A stretch of DNA of 23,917 nucleotides from positions 1-23,917 of the forward strand of contig JANOJN010000010.1 of NCBI GenBank assembly GCA_031418775.1. The letters are read 5' to 3'. Shown piece by piece: positions 15,718-23,794 of the stretch. The notes under the pieces were generated by a model. The model did not search any database, was not told the DNA's origin, and saw only the letters and a list, made by a program, of their open reading frames with translations. The DNA is from JANLQX01 sp031418775 (GTDB taxonomy: Bacteria; Actinomycetota; Acidimicrobiia; Acidimicrobiales; JANYDT01). The translations under genes were made by a program, and so were the position numbers. The stretch's first letter is position 1. Each line of letters starts with the position of its first letter.

Positions 15718-16550
15718 TCCCCGCACCATTTCGTTACATCGCAGTCACCTCGATCAACGAGACGATCAGCGCACTTACTGAATTCGGGGATGAGGCGAAA
15801 GTGATTGCCGGCGGCCAGTCGCTCCTGCCTCTGATGAAGTTGCGTCTCGCCGCCCCTACGGTTCTGCTCGATCTGGCCGGGCTTGGAATCCGAAAGATCC
15901 GCACTGAGCCGGCTGAGAGTGGGACCGAACTGGTCATCGACGCTATGGCGACGTATCGCGACGTGGCTGAATCGCCGATCGTGCGCGATCACGCTCCGAT
16001 CCTCTCTCGCGCCGCCTGCCTCGTCGGCGACCCACAGGTGCGAAACAGAGGAACGCTCGGGGGAGGCGTCGCCCACGCCGACCCAGCAAGCGACGTGTCG
16101 TGTGCACTCCTCGCCCTCGATGCACGTGTGGTCGTCATCGGGCCCACAGGCCGGCGAGAGATCGCCTTTGACGACCTCTTCGTCGGGTTCTGGTCCTCGA
16201 CCATCGCGACCGACGAGGTCCTCACCGAGATTCGGGTACCGAGCGCGAGCGGCCTCGGTTGGTCGTACCAGAAGTTCACCATCCGCTCCCAGGACTGGGC
16301 GCTGGTCGGCGCAGCCGCATGCGGCGGACGCGTCGCGTTGGCGTCCATGGCGACCCGGGTCATTCGCGCACGTGCCACCGAGGCCGCGTTGGCGGCCGGA
16401 GCGTCCTTGGCCGACGCGGCAGCGTTCGCCGACGAGGGCTCCGACCCACCCGCCGATCTACGCGGTTCTTCGGGGTACCGCCGCCACCTCGCTCGAGTGC
16501 TGGTTGCCGATGCACTTCGCGATGCGGCGGGCAATTCGACGCCGCGATGA
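15714..16550 (+). CDS. Molybdenum hydroxylase, medium FAD subunit
   Basis: A 278-residue flavoprotein subunit (CoxM-like) that takes electrons from the iron-sulfur subunit. AGGQSLLPLM (32-41) and the segment VRNRGTLGGGVAHADPASD (about 109-127) are the two FAD-binding signatures of the vanillyl-alcohol-oxidase-like fold. The C-terminal CO-dehydrogenase flavoprotein domain follows, ending near SGYRRHLARVLVADALRDA. The GTG start lies in the GTGA overlap with the small subunit; upstream in-frame codons would be inside that gene. Subunit order is large-small-medium, unlike the medium-small-large order common in cox operons. No molybdenum-cofactor insertion or maturation gene (XdhC/CoxD-like) lies next to it. 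Confidence 0.94.
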   Translation: MIPAPFRYIAVTSINETISALTEFGDEAKVIAGGQSLLPLMKLRLAAPTVLLDLAGLGIRKIRTEPAESGTELVIDAMATYRDVAESPIVRDHAPILSRAACLVGDPQVRNRGTLGGGVAHADPASDVSCALLALDARVVVIGPTGRREIAFDDLFVGFWSSTIATDEVLTEIRVPSASGLGWSYQKFTIRSQDWALVGAAACGGRVALASMATRVIRARATEAALAAGASLADAAAFADEGSDPPADLRGSSGYRRHLARVLVADALRDAAGNSTPR

Positions 16551-16673
16551 CGCGGGCCGACTGTCGTCACGACCAAGCCCGAACGCCCTACCCGCCGGAA
16601 GGTTCGTAGCCACGACGCGGAACGGGTCATCGCCAGGGAGTCCAACGACCGAGCGTCACTACGGGCAGAGTCC

Positions 16674-16679
16674 TATGCT
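16674..16679 (+). promoter_or_regulatory. -10 box placed for a leaderless kinase mRNA
   Basis: TATGCT is followed by 6 bases and the ATG of the kinase-like gene, so transcription would start at the start codon itself. No ribosome site is present. The gap of 135 bp after the hydroxylase genes therefore seems to begin a separate transcription unit. The rest of the gap shows no other structure. Confidence 0.55.
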
Positions 16680-16685
16680 TCCGCG

Positions 16686-17794
16686 ATGGCTCAGACCATC
16701 CCCACGAGCGTCGTCGACATCACACCCGACTGGCTCACCGCCGTGTTCGCCGAGTCGGGTGTGAGTCCTGTGGCCGTGACTTCCATCGAGATCAGCCGGA
16801 TCGGTGAGGGTGTCGGCTTCATCGGCGAGATCCATCGGATTTCGCTGTCGTATGCGGACCCGGCCGCCGCCTTCGCGGCAGGGGCTCCGGCGTCGGTGGT
16901 CTCGAAGATCCCGACCCGAGATCCCGGCGGTCGGATGATTGGCACGATGCTGCGCCTCTACGAGAAAGAATCCGGGTTCTACCGACACCTCGCCAAGGAC
17001 AGTCCCGTCCGTGTGCCCTTCTGCTTCTACAACGGAGCCGACGTAGAGACCGAGCAATGGTGCCTCCTGCTCGAAGATATGCACACATATGATGTCGGGA
17101 ATCAACTCGAGCCGTGCAGCCTCGAACAGGCGCGCACCCTGATCAGCGCGATGGCGAAGATCCACGCCCAGTGGAGCGATGGACGAGCCGACGATCTCCA
17201 TTGGCTTCCGCGAATCGACGACGCGTCGAACTCCGGGATGGTGGCGATGTACGACGACTGCCTACCGGTCGCCATGGCCCGCTACTCCCACATGGTGCCG
17301 GAATACATGATGGAGTGGGGCAAACGATTCGCCCCACACGCACTCTCCTGGGTGGCCGACTACGCCTCGCAGCCGGGAACCGTCACCCATGGCGACTTCC
17401 GAACCGACAACATCGTCTTCTCGCCGACGGCTCCGCTCACCGACTTCGCATTCCTCGACTGGCAACTCACCAGCCGCGGCCCGGCGCAACAGACCTCTAC
17501 TACTTCCTCGCGCTCAGTCTCGACCCGGAGGTGTCGTGCGGGAACTTCGACGAACTCGTCGACCTCTATCTGGCCGAGCACACAGCAGCAGGCGCAACGC
17601 CGCCGAGTCTCGATGTGCTGCTCCACCAAATGCGCGGCATCGGTCTGTTCTTCTCGGTGTTAGGGGTTGTCACGATGGCCACGCTGGATACCGCGAACAA
17701 ACGGGGCGAGGAGTTGTTCCTGACGATGTGGCGGCGAGCCGTGCCATTCGCAGAGCGTCTGGACCTCAGCCCCGCGCTACCAGTTGGCAGCTGA
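16686..17794 (+). pseudogene. Aminoglycoside/ecdysteroid-kinase-like phosphotransferase, frameshifted
   Basis: The combined reading would be about 369 residues of the small-molecule kinase family that includes APH and the EcKinase/DUF1679 group. The ATP-side segment reads VVSKIPT, and EKESGFYRHLA follows. The catalytic loop is THGDFRTDNI (H235, D237, N242) and the metal-binding segment FLDWQ (D258). Just after DWQLTSRGP the frame breaks: the first frame runs on as unrelated Ser/Thr/Arg-rich sequence to 17663, while another frame continues the expected GATDLYYFLALSLDPE to the stop at 17794. One G missing near 17483-17485 in a run of C and G would explain it. This may be a real inactivating change or a sequencing/assembly error. 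All key catalytic residues lie before the break. Substrate unknown; the gene has its own promoter. Confidence 0.8.
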
Positions 17795-17838
17795 CGGCCG
17801 AACGCTTCCCCCGCACACCAAGCTGATTCGCTCCATCA

Positions 17839-19050
17839 TCACGAGGTGAAGACAACCGGATAGCTGGACCAGTAAGGGCGGCTAGTTGCGGCATCGATGA
17901 CCGGTGGGTTGGTCGGGTTGCGACGCGCTCCGCGGTCGATCATTGCCTGCACCGCAATAGTGGCGAGGCCGAAGAGATGGTTGCTGGCGTCGTCTCCTTC
18001 GCCGAGCAGAACGCCGGCGGCCAATTCCTGACCGATGCAATGGTGCATTCCGTGTCCAAACGACAGCCCGAAAGGACCTACGTCGTCGCGGCTCACGACG
18101 CGGTACGGATTGAACACCGCAGCGTCGTCTCCGAAGATCGAGGGGTCACGATTGACCGACATGAGGTCGATCACGACCTTCGATCCAGACCGGATCACGG
18201 AACCGTCCTTGCGCGTGACCTCCGAACGGGCCCAGCGTTGAGCTACCGGACTCGATGGCTGCAGACGAACGGTCTCGTGAACACACCGCTGCACGAACAA
18301 CCGATCAGCGCGTAGACGATCCTCGTCTTCCGGGTGGGACGCAATCCACGTGAGGATGTTGTCGAGTGATCTGGTGAACGCCGTTGCGCTGGTATGGGCA
18401 CCGGCAAGAAGGAAGAACGCGATCTCGCGTTGGATGATGTCGGCTGGCAGCGAGAGTTGGTCGACGTTCCGCAGGAGGACGGTCAGCACGTCACGTGGCA
18501 GCGACGACTCGACGGCTCGTCCCGCACCAACGTCGTCAATGAGAGCCCGGCGACGCTCGATCGATGGGTCGAGGAACTCCGTCTGGAAGCGCCCCATTGC
18601 TTCAGCCACTTCGCCGTTGACGACGGCCTTGTCACGTGTGGAGTGGGCGATTGTGGCACCCTCGATAAACTTCATCATCTGGGCGTAGAGCCGGTGCGTC
18701 TCGGCCGCCGTGCCGGTGGGGCGGTCGACGCCGGCATTGAACGCGGCGAGGTTCATCATCAGCTGATGGCTCAAGGTGACGAGCTCACTGGAACCGGCCG
18801 CGACGTGGGGGGCGAGGGTGGCGTCGATGATCGGAGGGAACCGTTCGTGCTCGTAGTGATCGAGGGTGTCGCGTCGAAAGAGCCGGTTCTCCAAACGCCG
18901 ACGGCTGCGATGGTCATCACCATGCAGATTGACGAGCACACCGTTCATGATCTCGCCCTCGTCATAGAGCGCCTGCGCCATGTCCTTGTGTCGGTAGATC
19001 TCCTTCGCTTCGTCGAAATCGGTGATGGTGACGATGGTCGGTGTCGACAT
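17839..19050 (-). CDS. Cytochrome P450 (second of two paralogues)
   Basis: A 403-residue heme-thiolate monooxygenase. The heme loop is FGHGMHHCIG (331-340, C338), the ExxR motif ETVR (259-262), and the I helix LLAGAHTS (214-221). H219 stands where Asp or Glu is usual, while T220 is kept. It resembles the first P450 along most of its length, for instance NLHGDDHRSRRRLENRLFRR and the common ending, so the pair arose by duplication or joint acquisition. The ATG at 19050 is well supported by GGAGG six bases before it (19057-19061 on the minus strand). It is the last gene of the six-gene minus-strand operon, 30 bp after an SDR gene. It has no ferredoxin next to it and may share the one encoded downstream of the first P450. 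Confidence 0.94.
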   Translation of the reverse strand: MSTPTIVTITDFDEAKEIYRHKDMAQALYDEGEIMNGVLVNLHGDDHRSRRRLENRLFRRDTLDHYEHERFPPIIDATLAPHVAAGSSELVTLSHQLMMNLAAFNAGVDRPTGTAAETHRLYAQMMKFIEGATIAHSTRDKAVVNGEVAEAMGRFQTEFLDPSIERRRALIDDVGAGRAVESSLPRDVLTVLLRNVDQLSLPADIIQREIAFFLLAGAHTSATAFTRSLDNILTWIASHPEDEDRLRADRLFVQRCVHETVRLQPSSPVAQRWARSEVTRKDGSVIRSGSKVVIDLMSVNRDPSIFGDDAAVFNPYRVVSRDDVGPFGLSFGHGMHHCIGQELAAGVLLGEGDDASNHLFGLATIAVQAMIDRGARRNPTNPPVIDAATSRPYWSSYPVVFTS

Positions 19051-19080
19051 GACTTACCTCCGAAGGGAATGAGAACGATG

Positions 19081-19842
19081 TCAGGTGTGGGTATGGCCGA
19101 GCCCGAGGCCACCGTCGACGCTGAGCACGTCACCCGTAATCCACTCAGCTCGCGACAAGAACTCGATGGCCTCTGCGATTTCCTCAGGGGTACCGATACG
19201 GCCGAGCGCATGCGCTGGCGCCATCGCCTGCAACCTCGCGAGAGCGGCACCATCATCCCAGAGTCCGGCTCGCTGGTTGATTTCGGTGAAGACCGCTCCA
19301 GGACGCACACAGGAGACCCGCACGCCCTGCGGACCGAGCTCGGTGGCCAGGACAGCCGTGAGCGTTTCGATCGCGCCCTTGGTCGCCGCATACGGAGCAG
19401 CGCCTGGAAACGCGCGAGAGGTGTACACCGAGCTCACGAACACGACGCACCCACGCCGCGCGACCAGATGTGGAAGTCCTGCCTGCACGAGCATCATGCC
19501 GGCGACGACGTTGGAGTTGAACACCTCCAGGAGTGCGACCTCATCCCACTCGGCCGCTGACGCCCTGACCATGTTGCCGGCGTTGTTCACGAGCACGTCG
19601 AGACAGCCGCCGAACTCGACGGCGGCATCGATCATGGCCCTGCGATCCTCTGCAACCGTTACATCGCCGACCACGGCGCGGCAGTTGATGCCGATCGACT
19701 CAGCGGTAGACGCAACCTTGTTCGCCCGACGTCCGCTGATCGTCACCTTGGCCCCGAGCGAAGCAAAGCGTGTGGCGGTCGCCGCGCCGATCCCGGAGCC
19801 ACCGCCCGTTACCAACACCGACATACCGGCCACGTCACGCAC
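19081..19842 (-). CDS. Short-chain dehydrogenase/reductase (SDR)
   Basis: A classical SDR of about 253 residues that oxidises an alcohol or reduces a ketone with NAD(P). Visible are the nucleotide motif TGGGSGIG (12-19), NNAG (86-89), catalytic S138 (VSSVY), Y151 and K155 (YAATK), and the C-terminal ITGDVLSVDGGLGLG strand typical of the family. RR at 38-39 after the second strand hints at NADP preference. I chose the GTG at 19842 because it gives the usual RDVAGMSVLVTGG entry and overlaps the preceding SDR stop by 8 bp. A shorter version from the ATG at 19824 would cut into the first strand. Substrate unknown; the neighbouring P450 and second SDR suggest successive oxidations. Confidence 0.92.
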   Translation of the reverse strand: MRDVAGMSVLVTGGGSGIGAATATRFASLGAKVTISGRRANKVASTAESIGINCRAVVGDVTVAEDRRAMIDAAVEFGGCLDVLVNNAGNMVRASAAEWDEVALLEVFNSNVVAGMMLVQAGLPHLVARRGCVVFVSSVYTSRAFPGAAPYAATKGAIETLTAVLATELGPQGVRVSCVRPGAVFTEINQRAGLWDDGAALARLQAMAPAHALGRIGTPEEIAEAIEFLSRAEWITGDVLSVDGGLGLGHTHT

Positions 19843-20611
19843 GGGAACCACCGTTGCCAGTCGACGCGGAGGACAGGCCCACCCCGTCGACCGCTCGCGG
19901 GCGCGGCAGCGACGAGATCGCGCTCTGCACCACACCTCCGTCGACGATCATCTCCGTGCCCGTGATGTAGGCCGCCTGATCGGAGACCAGGAACGACACC
20001 GCCGAAGCAATGTCGTCAGACGTTCCCAGACGACCGAGCGGGACCCGACCCGAGCGAGCTGCCCGAGCGTCAGGATCGGCATAGATCGGCTCCGACATTC
20101 CCGCATCGATCAGTCCCGGGGCCACGGCGTTCACACGGATCCCATGTGCGCCCCACTCCAGTGCCATTTGCCGGGTGAGCAGTGCTACGGCGGCCTTCGT
20201 CGAACCGTAGGCGCCGGAATTCAGACCCGGTGACACCCCGTTGATCGACGTGATGTTGACGATCGACCCGGGCATGCCCTCGGCCACCATGCGGCGAGCG
20301 GCCAGGCGGGCGACGGTGAAGGTGCCGGTGAGGTTCACATCGACAACTCGGCGGAACTCGATGTCGCTCACGTCGAGCAACGAACCGAAACGAACAACCC
20401 CGGCGTTATTCACGACAGCGGACGGAGCGGACGAAAGCGACCCAATGAGCGCTTCGACCGCTGCGGGATCGGTGACGTCGCATGCGACGGTGCCGTCGGC
20501 ACCGTCGATATCGAGCCCGATCGTTTCAAATCCGTCAGCTCGCAGACGATCTGCGATGGCCAACCCGAGTCCGCGCCCGGCTCCCGTGACGATGGCGATC
20601 GGAGCGCTCAC
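19835..20611 (-). CDS. Short-chain dehydrogenase/reductase (SDR)
   Basis: A classical SDR of 258 residues. TGAGRGLG (9-16) binds the dinucleotide, and D34/D36 in GLDIDGADG follow the second strand, favouring NAD over NADP. NNAG is at 68-71, with S122, Y135 and K139 (AYGSTKAA) as catalytic residues. GGVVQ follows the family's ITGTEMIVDGG strand, and about 27 residues rich in Ser, Gly and Arg extend the end. The GTG start at 20611 lies in a GTGA overlap with the amidohydrolase stop. It is distinct in sequence from the SDR that follows, so the two are not a recent duplication and probably act on different intermediates. Confidence 0.93.
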   Translation of the reverse strand: MSAPIAIVTGAGRGLGLAIADRLRADGFETIGLDIDGADGTVACDVTDPAAVEALIGSLSSAPSAVVNNAGVVRFGSLLDVSDIEFRRVVDVNLTGTFTVARLAARRMVAEGMPGSIVNITSINGVSPGLNSGAYGSTKAAVALLTRQMALEWGAHGIRVNAVAPGLIDAGMSEPIYADPDARAARSGRVPLGRLGTSDDIASAVSFLVSDQAAYITGTEMIVDGGVVQSAISSLPRPRAVDGVGLSSASTGNGGSRA

Positions 20612-21924
20612 GATCGGGCGACCGCCTGCGTCAACGGGACAGCGGTCCATGACATCGAGCGTTCTCCCGGCAGGTCACGGCGCCCCGGAATAGGGGTGAG
20701 ATCGACGTCTTCACCGCGACAGATCACATGACGGAGCTTCGACCGATCCTGCAGGATTGCGATGTCCTCCGACGGATCACCGTCAACCACAAGAAGATCG
20801 GCGCGCAAACCAACTCCGACGACACCCGTCTCGTCCTGCTCTCGGGTAGCGATGGCACCATTGCGAGTCCCGCACGTGATCGCCTCCAGCGGCGTGATGC
20901 CCATCTGGTGGACAAACACTTCCATCTCTCGGGCATGCCACTCACCGATCGGCGTCACGCTGAACCCGGTCTCGGTTCCACACGCAATCGGCACACCGCG
21001 GTCGTAGGCAACGCGGGTCATCTTCGCCGTTGCTTCGATCTCGCTGGCGAACCAGTCGAGAGCCATCGCACCGGCGCCGGCCTTGGAGCCGTAGTCGGCG
21101 AGGTTGGCCAAGAAGGTCCACGTGGGAACCAGCAGCGAACCAGCCTCGAGCATTGCGTCGATACACGCTTCATCGAGGTACGACCCGTGGTAGATCACGT
21201 CGATCCCGGTCTGGGCTGCGAGCAAGGTCGACTCCTGACTGCGGCAGTGTCCGAGCACCCAAGCGCCGAGTTCGTGCGCTGTTTCACAGACGACTTCAAG
21301 CTCGCTGCGCTTCCACACGCACAGCTCACCGCGACGGCTCGGAACCGAGCCCGTCACATGCACCTTGATGCAATCGGCTCCCTCTTTGATCTGCCGCCGG
21401 ACCGCACGCACCATGTCGTCGCGGTCGTGCACGACTTCTGCGTAGCCCGCCGTCCCTTCATCAGGGATGAGCCGACCAGCAGTACCTCCAACGGCGGTCA
21501 TGAGCGCGTGGTGTCCGGACTTCATGCTCGGGCCGGGAATGATCCCTGCGTTGATGCAGTCGCGCAGTGCCGGGCCGATGCCGTAGAGGCCATCGGCATC
21601 AAGGAACGATGTGACACCGGCAAGGAGCAACTTGCGAACATTGGCCGCCGCGATGATCGCTGCGCTTGCCGGTTCGCGCCGGAAGAACAGTTCGTCGTTC
21701 GACGCTGGCTCGCCGAGGGTCACGTGGGTGTGGGCGTCGATCAAGCCCGGCATCACCGTGCAGCCGGTGGCGTCGATGACCTTCGCTTCAGGGGCCGGTG
21801 CGGACTGCGCCGACGGGGGTATGACCGCCACGATGCGATCGCCGGACACATGCACGTCGGCCGATCGAGGCGCAGCGCCGGTTCCATCGATCACCATCGC
21901 GCCGGTGATCACCATCGTGCTCAT
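20608..21924 (-). CDS. Amidohydrolase (imidazolonepropionase/prolidase-like)
   Basis: A 438-residue cytosolic metal-dependent hydrolase of the amidohydrolase superfamily, of the kind that acts on cyclic amides, lactones or dipeptides. The N-terminal beta-sandwich (VITGAMVIDGTG) leads into PGLIDAHTH with metal ligands H65/H67. K187 in IKVHVTGS is the likely carbamylated lysine, and H226 (LGHCRS) and H246 (YHGSYLDEA) are the next ligands. The catalytic Asp at the end of strand 8, usually GTD, is E318 in ACGTETGF, an uncommon change. The C-terminal sandwich follows GVVGVGLRADLLVVDGDP. The ATG is supported by AAGGAG (21930-21935 on the minus strand) with good spacing. It sits 45 bp after the ThuA-like gene and overlaps an SDR start. 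Confidence 0.9.
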   Translation of the reverse strand: MSTMVITGAMVIDGTGAAPRSADVHVSGDRIVAVIPPSAQSAPAPEAKVIDATGCTVMPGLIDAHTHVTLGEPASNDELFFRREPASAAIIAAANVRKLLLAGVTSFLDADGLYGIGPALRDCINAGIIPGPSMKSGHHALMTAVGGTAGRLIPDEGTAGYAEVVHDRDDMVRAVRRQIKEGADCIKVHVTGSVPSRRGELCVWKRSELEVVCETAHELGAWVLGHCRSQESTLLAAQTGIDVIYHGSYLDEACIDAMLEAGSLLVPTWTFLANLADYGSKAGAGAMALDWFASEIEATAKMTRVAYDRGVPIACGTETGFSVTPIGEWHAREMEVFVHQMGITPLEAITCGTRNGAIATREQDETGVVGVGLRADLLVVDGDPSEDIAILQDRSKLRHVICRGEDVDLTPIPGRRDLPGERSMSWTAVPLTQAVARS

Positions 21925-21969
21925 TGCTGCTCCTTCGGATGGCGGTGGCCAGCGGTCGGTGAATGGTCG

Positions 21970-22773
21970 TTAGTACCCTGACGACGCTCGCGTTGATCGT
22001 ACCGTCCAGGCCACACATCGTCGAACGAGTTCGGCCGTCATCGGGTGGGACAACGCGCTCGCGTCGTGCCCGAGGGCAAACGTGGCCACGGCACCGCGAC
22101 CGACGGAGCGGCACCACAGGACCGGGTGCTCCGAGGCCAGAGGATCGTCGAGTGGTCGGGCAAACGCCAGGGGTTCCGCATCGCTGCGAACATCGAGGTG
22201 CATGTACACCTCGTCCACGGTTTCGTAGTCGGCGAGTCCGCCAACCACGTCGATCGAATCACCGGTTCCCATGGCCGGAAGACCTGTTGCCGTCGATCGA
22301 GCCGTCGTCTCCTGGTCCGCAGGAGTTCCCTCACCGAGCGGCACCAAACGAACCGAAACCGCGCCAAGCGGAGGATGGAACGAACGGTCCCAGTTCCACT
22401 GGGCTCCCAGCAGATCTCCCCAGCCCGGCCAGTCGTCGAAACAAATCGTGCTCGTGTGCAAGGCGACCAAAGCACCCCCATCAACGACGAAACGCTCGAG
22501 CGCATTGCGAACCACTTCTGACGACTCGTACGCCCATGTCGCCCTGAGGTCGTCGTACCGATCTGCGAGCATGCGCCACCAAAGCATGTGCGAGACGATG
22601 CAGTCGGGGGCAGTTTGCTCGATGGCCGCAGGGATGTCGTCGGGATGGTTAGTGACACCGACGACGACATGACCGGCGCCCGTCAGAAGGTCCGCCAGGA
22701 CCACGGCTGCGGCCGCGTGGTCATGGGCATACGTCGGCCCACCAGAGGCGAGCAGAATGCGCGTCGTCGTCAT
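21970..22773 (-). CDS. ThuA-like domain protein
   Basis: A 267-residue protein that looks like the ThuA family, which has a class I glutamine-amidotransferase-like fold and is linked to trehalose and other sugar use, with poorly known chemistry. The evidence is the N-terminal strand TRILLASGGPTYAHDHAAAA, the central GGALVALHTSTICFDDWPGW followed by LLGAQWNWDRSFHPP, DYETVDEVYMH, and the closing PVLWCRSVGRGAVATFALGH with SHP soon after. These match the order of conserved blocks in ThuA proteins as I know them. The nucleophile-like Cys of true amidotransferases is not evident at the usual turn (ALHTST instead). The ATG overlaps the preceding SDR stop (ATGA). Confidence 0.75.
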   Translation of the reverse strand: MTTTRILLASGGPTYAHDHAAAAVVLADLLTGAGHVVVGVTNHPDDIPAAIEQTAPDCIVSHMLWWRMLADRYDDLRATWAYESSEVVRNALERFVVDGGALVALHTSTICFDDWPGWGDLLGAQWNWDRSFHPPLGAVSVRLVPLGEGTPADQETTARSTATGLPAMGTGDSIDVVGGLADYETVDEVYMHLDVRSDAEPLAFARPLDDPLASEHPVLWCRSVGRGAVATFALGHDASALSHPMTAELVRRCVAWTVRSTRASSGY

Positions 22774-23513
22774 TGCAGGCCGGCGTAGGACCCACCGTCA
22801 ACCGGGAGCGCCGCCCCGGTGATGAAACGCGACTGCTCCGAACAAAGGAACGCGACGACCTGCCCGAAGTCGTTCGGATCGCCGACAACGCCTGCCGGTA
22901 CTCCTACTGCGGCATCGGCCATCGAGCTGTAGACGTTCGAGATCCGCTCCGTCGCGTGCACGCCTGGTTGGACGGAGTTCACCGTGACACCGTCCGCAGC
23001 GACCTCACGCGCGAGTGTCTTGAGGAATCCCGTGAGTCCGGCACGAGCGGTATTCGAAAGCACGAGATTGGCAATCGGTTGCCGAACCGAAATCGACGTG
23101 ATCGCAACGATTCGACCCCACCGCCGGGACTGCATCTCGGGAACGACCGCCTGACACATGGCAACCGTCGAGAGCAGGCTCAACTCGATCGCCGGAAGGT
23201 AGGCCTCCAGAGGTGTCGACGAAAAAGTCCCCGGTGGCGGACCTCCGGCGTTCGCCACGAGAATGTCGATGTGGCCAAGGGCGGCGTGCGCCGCTTCGAC
23301 GAACGCCACAGCTCCCTCCACGGTGCTGACGTCGGCAATGAGCGGGACAGACAGCGGGCCAAGCGCCCGGGCAGCCGCCATGAGTCGCTGCTCGTTGCGA
23401 CCACACAGCGCAACACGCACGCCGTTTGCCACTAGAGCCCGAGCGGAGCCGAATCCGAGACCGGCTGAGCCCGCGGCAACCGCCGCCGTGCGCCCGGCGA
23501 TGCCCAGGTCCAT
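22770..23513 (-). CDS. Divergent SDR of the ketoacyl-reductase-like type
   Basis: A 247-residue member of the SDR superfamily from a subgroup with non-standard motifs. The nucleotide loop reads AAGSAGLGFG (13-22) instead of TGxxxGxG. The NNAG segment is VANAGGPPPGTF (87-97). S140 is kept in AITSIS, but the YxxxK pair is replaced by S153 and R157 in VLSNTARAGL. Such proteins occur widely and are usually annotated as 3-oxoacyl-ACP reductase-like; their activity is uncertain. The ending ITGAALPVDGGSYAGLQ is normal. The frame is open upstream, but MDLGIAGRTAAV is the natural N-terminus. As first gene of the six-gene minus-strand operon it overlaps the ThuA-like gene by ATGA. Confidence 0.87.
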   Translation of the reverse strand: MDLGIAGRTAAVAAGSAGLGFGSARALVANGVRVALCGRNEQRLMAAARALGPLSVPLIADVSTVEGAVAFVEAAHAALGHIDILVANAGGPPPGTFSSTPLEAYLPAIELSLLSTVAMCQAVVPEMQSRRWGRIVAITSISVRQPIANLVLSNTARAGLTGFLKTLAREVAADGVTVNSVQPGVHATERISNVYSSMADAAVGVPAGVVGDPNDFGQVVAFLCSEQSRFITGAALPVDGGSYAGLQ

Positions 23514-23794
23514 CGTCAGCAGATCCCGATCGACTGCCGCATGCCGGTCGACGGCGCGAGTGCAGATCTGGACGACGAAGTCGGTTCGACTGGCACCATC
23601 GCAGCCTACGCGGCCGTTCCGTCGATCGCGACGCTGCGGCACTTGTTGAGGGCAACGTCACCGGGAGGTAGGCGCCGGTGGAGGGCACGTCTGCTCCCAG
23701 AACGTGGGACGTCGATGTTCGCGAAGAGGAGCCCGGTGACCTCGCCAGCCACAACTGCTCATGTGGATCGGCGCAGCGAACCATCGAGCGCCGA
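23514..23794 (-). promoter_or_regulatory. Upstream region of the right-hand operon
   Basis: No gene is recognised in these 281 bases. On the minus strand TAGGCT (23608-23603) is a possible -10 box, giving a leader of about 80 bases before the SDR start. An ORF of 26 codons (GTG at 23596, TGA two bases before the SDR ATG) begins where that transcript would start. It could be a coupled leader peptide or chance. No convincing -35 box was found. Confidence 0.3.

Noticed and set aside
12872..16550. Aerobic CO dehydrogenase (coxLSM)
   Set aside because: The large subunit has AYRGAGRPE, not the AYRCSFR active-site loop with cysteine, and the gene order differs. It is a related molybdenum hydroxylase of unknown substrate.
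18394..21981. Long plus-strand ORFs opposite the right-hand operon
   Set aside because: They mirror P450, SDR and amidohydrolase genes with full catalytic motifs on the minus strand. The plus readings have none.
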